64,000 bases of DNA from contig CP136890.1 in assembly GCA_034359265.1 (NCBI GenBank), forward strand, positions 100,837,501-100,901,500, written 5' to 3'. Of the stretch, positions 25,583-36,669 are shown one piece after another. The position numbers and the translations under genes are program-made. The notes below the pieces were generated by a model. The model did no database searches. It was given only the letters and a program-made list of their open reading frames with translations, and was not told the origin of the DNA. This DNA comes from Canna indica (lineage: Eukaryota > Streptophyta > Magnoliopsida > Zingiberales > Cannaceae). Positions within the stretch are counted from its first letter, which is position 1; each line of letters starts with the position of its first letter.

Positions 25583-25885
25583 ATCAGCAACGGCTCACTC
25601 GCCCGTTAGAAAGCCGTTGCTGATAAGTTATCATCAGCAACGGCTCACTTATCCGTTAGCAAGCCGTTGCTGAAAATTAAAAAATCAGCAACGGCTAGCC
25701 TTTCCGTCCGAAAGCCGTTGCTGATAATTAAAATAATCAGCAACGGCTCGGTTTTCCGTTAGAACGCCGTTGCAGATACAGATATCTGCAACGGCTAGGG
25801 CGGCCGTAAGAATGCCGTTGCAAATAGCAACGGCTTGAGCGGCCGTTGCTGATAGCCGTTGCTGAAGACCAAGTTTCTAGTAGTG
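25583..25885. mobile_element. CACTA (En/Spm-type) terminus with hairpin subterminal repeats
   Basis: Read on the minus strand the end is CACTACTAGAAACTTGGTC, a typical CACTA terminus. Inside it CAGCAACGGCT and AGCCGTTGCTG alternate five to six times, each pair forming a hairpin of about 40 bases, as subterminal transposase-binding repeats do. TTA follows immediately and could be the 3-bp target duplication. The opposite end was not found; the element plausibly extends left to about 24370. Confidence 0.75.
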
Positions 25886-26460
25886 TTAGTTAAAATTAGT
25901 TTCGGATCCAACACATCGGGTACCCGAAATCAGAACTACCAATATCCAAAACTTGTACATTTACAGTTTTCAAGATACAGATTCTAATAGGGCACCCTGT
26001 TATGCAACCTGTTCTAGAATAGATTCCAACAGGGTATCATATATATTGGAACTTGTACCATGGAACCTGTAAATGAACGTGATCAAATATGGTGTACGTA
26101 ATAAGGACATGTATCCTAGAACATGTTCCAACATGATGTACGTACTCGAAACTTGTACCCTAGAACCTATAAATGAATATGTTCCAACAGGATATCCGGA
26201 ACCGGTACTACACCACAAGTTTCGAGTAGGATCTGATTCCAAGTTCCAATAGGCCGGATAGGATTCAATTCCAAAACATAGGAACCGATCCTATACATGA
26301 TAAAGTCCACGTATCATAAAAGATACATGATATCTGGGCCCTGCCCACTTCTATTTTTTACCCAAAAAAAGTTACTCAATTATAAATTAAGAAAAGAATG
26401 ACCAAGGAAATCCCATATAATATGTTCAAGGTCGAGCGGTATAATACTAAATAGTGGAGC
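25886..26460. other. Degenerate GGAACCTGT/GTTCCAAC-rich repeat
   Basis: Words such as TGGAACCTGTAAATGAAC, CCAACAGGGTATC and ACTTGTACCCTAGAACC recur imperfectly. It looks like the right half of a repeat that starts near 24230 and was split by the CACTA insertion. No gene seen. Confidence 0.45.
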
Positions 26461-26468
26461 CTCTAGAA

Positions 26469-27011
26469 CAGTGGCAGACCTAGAAATTAATATGAGGAGG
26501 GACAAAGTTCACACAGAACAAATGAGGAAAACACAATAACCAAAGACTACACACGGGAGCTTAGGGTTGCATTTGGGGTCGAGACGTTTAGAGTTATGCA
26601 CATGAGTGTGAGCGTAATAAGAGTTGCTGCACATGAGGTCACGATGTTGAGCACAAAGGGAGCTGATATACGTGATATTCGAGCACTTGGAGTTAGCACG
26701 ACGATCGTAACGAGAATTGGCGAGGAGGGGGGGAGGGGGGAGGGTTGGGTATGCGTTTTCATGATTGTGAGGATGACAAGACATGACATTGTGGGTGCGG
26801 AGATAAGACAACTCAAGCAATATTATTGAGAAAAAGAGAAAATTAATAAGAAATAATTATAAAGTCAAGGATTGAGTTTTGTAGTTTAAAAAATTGTATA
26901 ATTATTCCATGTTCAAACTATTGAGGAAAAAAAAAGTAACTTTGATTAATATTTGACACATTTTAATTTTTTAAAAATTCAAAAGAATCCTAAATTAAAG
27001 TAATCACATTC

Positions 27012-27044
<33 letters not shown>

Positions 27045-27074
27045 TATCATATATTTATTATTCTATCATATATA

Positions 27075-27161
<87 letters not shown>

Positions 27162-27395
27162 GTGTTCCAGCACTTATCAAATATTATATAATTTATTTTA
27201 ATTAAGAGTAAATATTTACTAATTCTCATAGTATTGAGATAAAAGAATGGAGAAGGGAGGGGGCAAATATATTAATTTGGGGAAGGATGATGCGAAGAGG
27301 GCAAAATTGCCTTTTGCCCTTAGATATTAATGGAAACATCTCAAATGTGAATGAGGGCAATTGTTCCCCTTCTTCGTAAGGTGGCTCCGCCCCTG
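26469..27395. mobile_element. hAT element with 8-bp target duplication and empty-site evidence
   Basis: The flanks are CTCTAGAA (26461-26468) and CTCTAGAC (27396-27403). The ends read CAGTGGCAGACC and, reversed, CAGGGGCGGAGCC, a hAT-type inverted end. The duplicated locus near 37331-37350 continues across this site without the insert, so it is an empty site. The interior has no intact transposase; it carries an inverted pair of AAT/ATT microsatellites. Confidence 0.8.
27015..27160. repeat. Inverted AAT and ATT microsatellites
   Basis: An AAT run (about 27015-27043) is followed after 33 bases by about 28 ATT units (about 27077-27160). The two tracts are complementary and could fold into a hairpin. 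They lie inside the hAT element. Confidence 0.9.
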
Positions 27396-27699
27396 CTCTA
27401 GACAATCTTTCTGGGTGATATATGAGTTGAAAGGTACATATATTATAATTCTTACAAAAAGAAATTAGATTTGAGAATAAACTCCGGAGGTGAACTTATG
27501 CATAGAGCACAATATGCATAGAGCACAAGAATTGCGTTGCAAAATCTGGGTCAACTCTTTGCAATCTCATTCTATGATGACATTTTTCAAATGGGGTTGA
27601 TGTATGTATTGCAAACCACGTATAATCTCAATTGTGTATAATTTTATTTTGCGAAACAAACACACCATTAATCTGAGTGACTTTGATCCAATGATTTTA

Positions 27700-28032
27700 G
27701 GTCATGTTTGTTTTGCAGGATATGATTTGGATGATATATGATTTAAGGTGGATAAGAGTGGGATAGAAATTCAAGAGAATTTTTTGAAATTCTATCATAT
27801 ATTTGTTTTAGCATAGGATAAGAAGCATGGATAGTATATAAAAATTCATATCATGTGAATTTGGGTCATAAATCCACCCCTATCTAGGATTTCTAAATCA
27901 GGCCAGCGGTGGATTTGGGCCAAAATAAATTCACTCAATATTCGATCTGATTCATATCCATTGCTGCAGCAAATAATGGATTAAATTTTAAAATCCAATC
28001 TAACTTTTTAATCCATCAAAGCAAACGAGGTC
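27700..28032. mobile_element. Tourist-like (PIF/Harbinger) MITE, polymorphic between duplicates
   Basis: TTA target duplications flank the element (27697-27699 and 28033-28035). The ends are GGTCATGTTTGTTTTGC and, reversed, GACCTCGTTTGCTTTGA. The duplicate locus near 37590-37610 reads straight through with a single TTA, confirming insertion after the segmental duplication. Confidence 0.85.
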
Positions 28033-28491
28033 TTATATTGTTAATTACATTTAACTTCAATAGCCCAAGATATCTTACTATTGCCCTGACTATTAGTTCA
28101 ACTCATCTGGGGCATCATCAATATTTACTATATTGCTAGGATCGAACATTAATAGTCTTGCATAAGAAAATATAGAAAGCATACACTAATTATTTATATG
28201 TTATAAAGAGATAGTGAGTTATGTTAGTATAATTTGTCTTAATTATTTTAATTCATGATCTAAAATATTATTCATCGTCGAAGATTCACTACTAAATCAT
28301 GAAACAACTTACAACTAGATGAGTGACATAACTTTATTATTATATTTTATTTTTTCTAAAATTATTTTGCATAATTAATTGAAGTACACAACCTTAAAAG
28401 CAAGGTGATATAAACATCTCTCTCCATGCATGAACCTTCATCCACAAATTCCTGCACCCTCAACTAATTAATTATTGTAGCTATGAGCAAG

Positions 28492-29330
28492 CTAGGGTGG
28501 GGGATTCAAGCCACCTATTGGGTTGGTATTGGGTCCAAGCTCCTCGTAGTCATCCATGAGAGAGGGTTGGGGATTCAAGCCACCTATAGGGTTGGTGTTG
28601 GATCCAAGCTCCTTGTAGTCTTCTATGAGCGAGGGTGAGGGATTCAAACCACCTCTAGGGTTGGTGTTTGGTCCAGGCTCCTTGTAGTCGTCCATGAGCG
28701 AGGGTGAGGGATTCAAGCCACCTCTAGGGTTAGTGTTGGGTCTAGACTCTTTGTAGTCGTCCATGAGCGAGGGTGGGGGATTCAAGCCATCTCTAGGGTT
28801 GGTGTTGGGTCCAAGCTCCTTGTAGTCGTCCTTGAGTGAGGGTGGGGGATTCAAACCACCTCTCGGGTTAGTGTTGGGTCCCGGCTCCTTGTAGTCATCC
28901 ATGAGTGAGGGTGGGGGATTCAAGCCACCTCTAGGGTTGGTGTTGGATCCAAGCTCCTTGTAGTCGTCCATGAGTGAGGGTGGGGGATTCAAGCCACCTC
29001 TCGGGTTAGTGTTGGGTTCCGGCTCCTTGTAGAGCGAGGGTGGAGGATTCAAGCCACCTCTAGGGTTGGTGTTGGGTCCCGACTCTTTGTAGTCGTCCAT
29101 GAGCGAGGGTGGAGGATTTAAGCCACCTCTAGGGTTGGTGTTGGGTCCAGGCTCCTTGTAGTCGTCCATGAGCGAGGGTGAATGATTCAAATCACCTCTA
29201 GGGTTGGTGTTGGGTCCAGGCTTCTTATAGTCGTCCATGAGCGCGGGTGGGGGATTCAAGCCACCTCTCGAATTAGTGTTGGGTCCTGGCCCATCGTAGT
29301 AGTCCGTGAGCGAGGGTTGGGAATTCAAGC
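28492..29330 (-). repeat. 69-bp coding minisatellite (12 peptide units)
   Basis: Twelve head-to-tail units of 69 bases (one of 60) with substitutions that mostly preserve D-Y, P-N-T-N-P and L-N-P. All indels are multiples of three and there is no internal stop, unlike the single unit in copy C. The frame is therefore either under constraint or recently expanded from an open unit. Confidence 0.95.
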
Positions 29331-29715
29331 CTATCCATGCATTGGGTTAATATATGTACTACAAAATATAATTAATTCAAATATATAATTGCTTACTGAA
29401 TCTGTCGCAGGTTGCAGGAATCTCAGTTTCTTTGGTGCATACCTTGCAAACATCGATGAATTTCTTAATGCTTACGATACGATCAACATCCTGGGGCATG
29501 TTCGAATAGATGCACGCGAAGCCTGCTTTGTTCACCTCAACACAACAATCCGAGGAAGGAGGCACATCCTGACCTGCAATCTTGATGGAGTCTTGGCAGA
29601 GGCTGAAGAGCATTTTGTAGTTCACCTCACATGATTCTCCAACCTTGGCATGATATGCTACAACCAAGGTAAGGGCGAAGAACATAAAACACAACACCGA
29701 CACATCTCTCGCCAT
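28492..29715 (-). CDS. LTP-like domain fused to a 12-unit tandem peptide, cluster copy B, 385 aa
   Basis: Exon 1 (29397-29715) encodes a signal peptide and an LTP-like domain close to copy C (SCEVNYKMLFSLC, SDCC, AGFACIYSNMPQ, VCKVC). In the CxC motif the second Cys is Tyr (CIY). The donor GTAAGC at 29396 can join the acceptor ATAG before 29330, removing 66 bases and restoring frame: 319 + 839 = 1158 bases, 386 codons with stop. Exon 2 encodes twelve 23-residue units, consensus LNPPPSLMDDYKE then PGPNTNPRGG, ending GGLNPPP. Eleven of the twelve keep the Asp-Tyr pair; unit 5 has lost three residues including DD. The acceptor has a weak pyrimidine tract, and the alternative acceptor TTTTGTAG at about 29360 would frameshift and stop early. 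Function unknown; a repeated secreted-peptide precursor is proposed. Confidence 0.7.
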
Positions 29716-29763
29716 CTCTCAACACTTAGTATGATTTGAGAAGTGCATGCACAGTAGAGTTAC

Positions 29764-29770
29764 ATATATA
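29764..29770 (-). promoter_or_regulatory. TATA box of gene B
   Basis: TATATAT on the minus strand, about 50 bases upstream of the ATG at 29715, beside a CTCTCTC tract. The same block is found near 41175 for gene C. Confidence 0.5.
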
Positions 29771-30330
29771 GAGAGAGATGAATGTATTATTGGAAAGTTG
29801 TCAAGTGACATGTTGTCCTAAATATTCTTCTGCAGTGCATTAATTAAGACGTGATTTATATATATATAATATGTAATCATTCTATAAATAACAATAAAGG
29901 AATACCAATGACAATTGGCGCCCACAGAAAAAAAAACAATTATTAACTGCTTTCAAAATAAATATATGATTATACAGTAACAATTAATATTCTTGCAGAA
30001 TAATTTAATAATATAGTATTTCATAAATTTATAAATTATCAAATGCTATTTATTACTTACCAGCATAAAAATAATATACTATATATATTTTGGTATTTTT
30101 GGTACAGACTTTATATATTTGCCAATTTAACATATAGGGGAGCTAAAATCGTTGCTAAATTAACTATTAGAGCATATTTATTTTGGTCCATAATTTTTTT
30201 TTCCGCTCATATGAATTTTTAATTATATTCACTTCTCTGCCCCACTATATCGTTAAAAATTATCTACATGACTAATATTTTTGATGATGTAGCCAAATTT
30301 TTTAAAACAACGTGGCTTAAATATAAATTA

Positions 30331-30895
30331 AGATCTCGTTTGGTTGATATGAAAAGTAATTTTTTTTAAAAAATTATAATTCTCATGAATTAACTTTCCA
30401 CGTGTATTTTTCGGGAAGTACTTAAAAAATGTTTGGTTGACAAAAAATTAATTCATAGGAAATATAATTTTCCACCTACAATATGTTTGGTTGACATGAG
30501 TACTTCCTAGGAAGTACATATGAAATAATCAATATACTATTCTTTTTTATAAATTAATATTTTAATTTATATGTGTTAGTATATAAAAAAATAAGTTTTA
30601 TTTGTAAATAAATATTGTAATATATATATATATATGTAAAATATAATATAATATTTTCATATATAATTAATATAATATATATTTTATTATATAGAAAAAA
30701 TAATTTTTTATTTATAGTTAATATAAAAAATTATATATTTTATTTAAAATAAAATAAAATAAATACGTAGAGAATTTAAAAATTATTTAATTTCATAATG
30801 TTGATAATATAAATTATAAATTTTGCATTAAATGCAAATGTGGGGCTAATATTGATTTTTTCTTTCAATTACAATGTAGGAAGTGCAACTTACCT
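30331..30895. mobile_element. Tourist-like repeat, copy 1
   Basis: Begins after TTA with GATCTCGTTTGGTTGA and shares most of its length with 51108-51632: TTAATTCATAGGAA, a GACATG(A/G)GTACTTC word, TATAAATTAATATTTTAATT and GTAGGAAGTGCAACTTACCT. It is AT-rich and non-coding. The right end appears truncated relative to the other copy. Confidence 0.65.
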
Positions 30896-31114
30896 AGGTT
30901 TGTGCATTGGTACCGGATATTGATCGATATTAGGTTTGAAAATGTGGGTCCACTCGAGTAATTGCCAAGTTCTGTGGATCGATATTGATTGCAAGTTTGG
31001 TGGACTATATGAGAAAATTCGTGTCCGAGTTTAATTAATAAAAATATATCTGCGGATTCTGCTTCAACTGGTGTTAATTCGAAAGTTTCAAATGATTTAC
31101 CATCGGCTTCCCCT

Positions 31115-32002
31115 ATGGATGTTATGGATTCTGATACTTCGAATTCAGTTGATTCTTCGAATGCTCTTGTTCATCCTGTATCGGACTCTCTGTCGGAACC
31201 AAACTGTGATCCGTGGATCCAAGTACAACGCCGACAAAATCATCGACGAAACCCTAGAAGCGCAAATCCTAACTCAAAAATGAGGGAGGATCGTGCTCGG
31301 GTTCGGGATGCCTCAAATGATCCATGTGATCACAGTAGGGTGAGGAATGAGATAGCCAACCATGGTGATAAAGTGCTTGCGGCTCGTAAATCTTCCTTGA
31401 GCCCTGCCTCTGCTAGGTGCGCCTCTTCGATCAGAAATGTAATTGGTGGCTCTTCTGATGTTAGAAGTAACAGATCTGGTAAAACTGCTCCTCGAGGTAA
31501 ATCCTCTCCCTTTACTGCTGCTCCAAATTTTGGTGCGGCATCCCCTAATTTGAGTAAGCATGTTCTTAATAATGATGCTTCTATTAATAACAATGTTGTT
31601 AAAGCTTCTAAGTTAGTTTCTTTTTTTGAGACTCCTCATTTCGAGATTATGTCAAATATTTCTAAGGAGAATAATGTAGAGATTGGAGTTGAATCCATGG
31701 CTATGGATTCTTCTTCTCATTCCCCATCTAGGAATATTAAGGAATTAGATTCTGAACTTGCCATTATTTTTAATGCAAATCATGTGATTTCCGATGCTAA
31801 TACTAGTTCAAAATCCTCTTGTAAGAAAACCCCCAAGCATGTGAAGAAGGCTACTTTTAACACCTTTCTTCCGGGAGGCCATAGTAAATCTAAAAGGCCT
31901 AGATCTACTTCGGAGGAAATTTCTATCTCTATTGAAAATTCTCAGCTTCTCATGATATGTGATTACCCTGCTCAGTCCAATATTAATGACGAACATACTT
32001 AA
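31115..32002 (+). pseudogene. LINE ORF1 C-terminal part
   Basis: An open frame of 295 codons rich in Ser, Asn, Lys and Arg. The PWIQVQRRQNHRRNP segment resembles the basic region that follows the zinc knuckle in plant L1 ORF1 proteins (from memory). No knuckle or RNA-binding domain is present, so the protein is 5'-truncated. It overlaps the ORF2 start by a few bases. Confidence 0.6.
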
Positions 32003-35000
32003 TTGGAATGTGCGAGGAGCATGGAGACGTCCGGTTAGGGACTTTATTCATGACTTAATTAAAAATTCTAATGTTAAACTTATTGCTCTTCAAGAGATTC
32101 ACTTATCTGAAATCCGTTCTAAAAATTTAATTAGATCTTTTGGTAGAGATTGGATTGGTTTTATTCATCCTAACAAGGGGGGCTCTGGTGGCATTCTTAT
32201 AGTTTGAAACTCTAATTTTGTCAAATCGCAATTTATTTCTAGCTCGTCTCAAATTATAAATGTTGTAATTCAAATTGATAATTTAGAGCCTTTCTTATTT
32301 TCTAATGTTTATGTGAGCACAAATTAATGTGTGCATGCTAATCTATGGTCTTCCTTTTCTAATATTTCTTTGGATTCTTATCCTTGGCTAATTACTGGAG
32401 ATTTTAATTGTATTTTGGATCAATATGATAATTGTGGAGGCTCTCCTTTTCATGTTAATAAACATGTCTCTGATTTTCGTGCTTTTATTCATCATTGTGG
32501 TTTGATGGACTTAGGTTTTGATGAAAATCGTTATACTTGGTCAAATAATAGGTCTGATTTAGCTAAAATTTTGATTAGGTTAGATAGAGCTTTTGCAAAT
32601 GCTTCGTGAATTCATTTTTTTTTGGCAATTCATCGGTTAAGTATCTTATTAGATTAATTTCTGACCATAGACCTTTACTGATTATGTTACCTAAGGCTAA
32701 TTCGCATAAAAATAGATTATTTAAGTTTCAAAACTTTTGGTTGGAGTATGAGGAATGTGAAAATGTCATAAATAATGCATGGAACATCCCCAATTCTTGT
32801 ATAGCTAATTCTATGTTCTCTCATAAACTAAGAGCAACTAGAGGTGCCCTATCTCATTGGAAAAAAAATGGTCTTGGTGTTATTGAAAAATTGCTTGATG
32901 ACACTAAAATGGATATTGAATTTTTGAAATCCCTTGAAAGCTTGCCAAATGCTCCCCCTAATATTGATACTCATATCCTTATATAATAAATCCATTGTTC
33001 TTCAAAGACAAATCACTTTAAAATGGTGGTCCAAGTCTAAAACAAAATGGATTAATGAAGGGGATCAAAATTATGCTTTTTACCATAGGATTGTTACCTT
33101 AAGGAGAAGGAAAAACTTCATTACTTCAATTACTGATAGCAATAACTCTATTACTGATGACAAGCTCATTCTCCATCAATTTGTGGATCATTATAAATCT
33201 CTTTGGAATTTTATTCCTGATCCAAATTTTCATATGTTGCATTGGCCTGCTTTTAACTCTATAAGTTCTACTGATAGTAATCATCTTATAGCTCCTTTTA
33301 CTATGCTTGAAGTTTGGAATATCATTAAATTTTTAGGGAATGACAAAAGCCTTGGTTTTGATGATTTTACTGCAGAATTTTATAAACACTATTGACATAT
33401 TATTTCTACCTCTTATATGGACAACATCAATCTTTTTTATAATTCTGCTATTTTACCCAAAGATTGGAATCAAACCATGTTATCTTTTATTCCAAAATGC
33501 AAATCTTCTACTCATGTTAGAGAATTTCGCCCCATTGCTTTATGTAATCTAAACTATAGAATTCTTTCTAAAATTTTGGCTAATAGACTTGAGGTGCTTC
33601 TACCTAATTTGCTTCTGGCTAAAATCTTGCTAAATCTGAGATTTTTTTTTCCCAAAGTCGTTCTTATTTATAATAGGAATCATATTTGTCATAAACTAGG
33701 AATGAAGTCTGAGAATTTTCCTTTTAAATATATAGGTACCATGATTTCTTCTAGAAGACTCACTTCTAATGCTCATGATTATATTATCTCTCAGTTTGAG
33801 TCCAAGTTAAGTAATTGGAAATCTTCTCTTCTTTCTCAAGCAGGTAAGCTTGTTTTAATCAAGTCTGTTCTAAATTCTATTCCTACTCATACCATATCTA
33901 TAACCTGGCTAAATAATTGTATTATTGATAAACTAGAGAAAATCATTAGAAATTTTCTTTGGGATAGTAAGGATGATAAGCATAGTATTCATTTAGTTAG
34001 TTGGGATATTATCACCCTTCCTAAAAATTCTGAAGGCCTAGGTATCCAAAATATCAAAGCCAAAAGTATTGCTTTACATGTTAGAAGAATTCAAACTTAT
34101 CTAAATAACAATGATTCCATTTGGGTAAAATTAGTTAAAAATAAATACCTTTCCCTCTTTTTTATTAACCAAACTCCTCCTAAACACTCTTCTTGGTGTT
34201 GGAAGCTTTTCTTAGAGGCTTTTTCTAACCTTAAATCTGGTTTCACTAGCATTATAGGAAATGGTAGTAACACTTCTATCCTTGATGATTCTTGGGTCTT
34301 TGATATTCCATTGACTCTAAAACCTTCTATGATAAACTCTAATTTAATTCAAAATGTAAATAAAGTGCATGACTTTATGTATAATCATTCTTGGTCTACT
34401 TTTTTTGGACTAACCTATTGCAGTAGGGACTTATGGAGGGTCATTGAGCAGATTGAGTTGCCAAAGACCCCCTGTGATGATTACTTTGTTTGGAAATCTG
34501 ATTTGAAAGGTGAGATTTCTTCATCTTTAGCTTACCTTTTTTTGAAAATCTGGATGAACATCTTGTTGGTATTTTTTCCCATTGGGCTGAAATTTGGAAG
34601 CTTACCACTTCCCTCAAGGTAAAGTTATTTATGTGAAAATTTCTTCATAACAGACTTTTAACTAGACTCCGGCTTTTTCGATTGGGTATTTCAAACTCAA
34701 AAGACTGTGTTTGTTGTGGTTTGGAAAATGAATCTATTCAACATTTGTTTTTTGAATGTTCTTTTGCTTCCGATATTTGGTCGGCCATTGGTCATAAGCT
34801 CAATGTGGATTTTACCAATAGGACTATATGATATTTTGGTAGTTGGCTTCTGTCGAGTCCTGGTTTAGTTTTAAATCAGGAAACCAGAGCCATTCTTGCT
34901 AATACTATCTGGTTTATCTGGTTTTTTAGAAATGGTTTGTTTCATGCTGAACAGAAGCCCACTATCTTCAATTCTATGATGCGTATTTTTGCCTACTCTA

Positions 35001-35554
35001 CTCATTTCCATAAATAAAGCGTATCTGAGGGGAATAGAAGTATTATCCAGAATTCTATCAATTGGCATCGTCCTCCCCAAGATTGAATTAAAATAAACTA
35101 TGATAGATCTTTTTTAAACAGTGAAGGTGGAGCTGCATTTGTGATAAGGAATCATCTAGGGAAGTGTTCCTTTGCTGCACCATTTTACTTTAAATCTGAT
35201 TCTGCTTTCTTTTGTGAAATTATAGCTGCTTATCATGCTCTGTTTCATACAGTTTCAAATCAGTTGGACTTTATTATTTTGGAGAGTGGTTGTAAAATTT
35301 TGGTAGATCTTATGAATGCAAAAGCTCAAGCCCATTGGAGATGTAAAAATTTATATCTAAATGTGTTAGAGTTAATTAGTAAATGTACTAATATCATTTG
35401 TAATTTTGTTCCTAGATCTGCAAACAAAGCTGCCCATTGGGCAGCAAATGCAGCTCGGCTAAATAAAGATTCCATTATGTGGAATCCTATTCGGCCTCCA
35501 GAGCTTGATAACATTTTGTATAATGATTTAGTTTCTTCTGGCCTAATGGCCTAA
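31970..35554 (+). pseudogene. LINE ORF2 remnant (endonuclease, partial RT, RNase H)
   Basis: Starts ILNWNVRGAWRR, the N-terminal EEP endonuclease motif, followed by LIALQEIH, WLITGDFNCIL and ISDHRPLLI. Stops interrupt near 32205, 32325 and 32607. The RT begins (FRPIALCNLNYRILSKILANRL, about 33526-33600) and then jumps near 33610-33660 to a post-RT region (FPFKYIGTMISS, LSNWKSSLLSQAG), so the palm with the YxDD active site is deleted. A Cys-rich zinc-binding region (CVCCGLENESIQHLFFEC) and an RNase H domain (about 35100-35554) follow, with further stops. Confidence 0.85.
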
Positions 35555-35593
35555 TAGATTTTTATTGGAAAAAAAAAGTTTGGTGGACTATAT

Positions 35594-36669
35594 ATATACT
35601 TCATGAAAAATGATATATTCTTTTATCTCATGTGCCTCAAAATTATTCTAATATTCACATATAATAAATTATTCATAATTATTGATGAAATTATAACTCA
35701 TGTGATTGCGAGTGATTAGAAAGATTTTTAAAAAGATATAGCAACACTCATACTTCATATTTAAATGTTAAACAAATTATTTTTTAATTAATAATTAAAA
35801 ACGTGTTTGTGATTTTTTTATGAATAATTATATATTGTATTTATCCTGTATAAGATTTGATTATAAGCCATAAAATATCCTATCATCTTATATAGTGTAA
35901 AACAAGTTTAATAACTTAGACCTAAAATATGAATACTCAAAATATGTTGAGTTTTGAATCAAATTGAGTTCGAATCGAATCCAACGAAATCGGACTCAAA
36001 TTGGAATTGATTTGATCAAGATTTAGTTGAACCAATTATTCAAAATGATTGAACCATGTTCAATCATGTCTAGTTGGAACCAGCCATGTTTAGAGGCTTA
36101 TCATCCAGGATAGACTATTATGGCCCAGTCTTTAAATTTATATGGTCAGTTATGGGCCAGCAGGCCCTTCATTGTGAATCTGGCCTACTCAGGCCACTTA
36201 TTGAAGCAGCTGGCTGAATTGTGGACCACTTGCGGGTCCCAATTCTCCAGCCAATCAGGAGGAGCAAATCAGGAGTCTTTCATGGGACGCAACTTTTATA
36301 AAGCCTGACTCCATAGAAAAAATTGCTTTGCGATTTGTGCTGAGTCATCGGAGCCCGGCTCCATAGTAGTTGTTTCCCATGTTATGTTATGGATATGGGT
36401 AAATGCTCGAAATTGCGAGTACTTGTTTTTCAAGTTCGATTAATTTATTTGATTCAGATCATAGCTATATATATATATTTTGTAAAATGCAGTTAAATAT
36501 GCACAAACATATCTTTTTTTTATATCGATCAGGAATAATTACAAAAGCCTCTACGTACCATAAATTTAAGACGTGCATGTCCATTAAAATTAATATAAAA
36601 AGCTTGCAAAATAGTTAAAACTATGTATAACATCTCCATAATTAATTAATTATGCACAAATTAAATAAT
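35594..36669. other. Duplicated flank, unit 2 counterpart of about 22360-23180
   Basis: Words such as ACTTAGACCTAAAATATG, TTGAACCAATTATTCAAAAT and TGTCTAGTTGGAACCAG occur in the same order near 22560-22720 and here. No exon is seen. It is the downstream flank of the pseudogene on its right. Confidence 0.75.

Larger units (their letters stand above)
31011..35576 (+). mobile_element. L1-type LINE, inactive, with 17-bp target duplication
   Basis: AGTTTGGTGGACTATAT occurs at 30994-31010 and again at 35577-35593, and a short poly-A run precedes the right copy, the signature of target-primed reverse transcription. The body encodes the tail of an ORF1 protein, then an ORF2 with endonuclease, partial reverse transcriptase, a zinc-binding region and RNase H. 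The 5' end of ORF1 is missing. The insertion splits the duplicated copy of the sequence found at 22330-22380. Confidence 0.92.

Noticed and set aside
25357..25590. Arg/Ala/Pro-rich open frames in GC-rich DNA
   Set aside because: High GC lowers stop frequency; sequence lies within transposon DNA and matches nothing recognisable.
28492..29328. Reading the repeat exon as a stand-alone gene starting at TTG
   Set aside because: The first codon is not ATG, there is no leader, and the segment joins in frame to the LTP-like exon 66 bases away.
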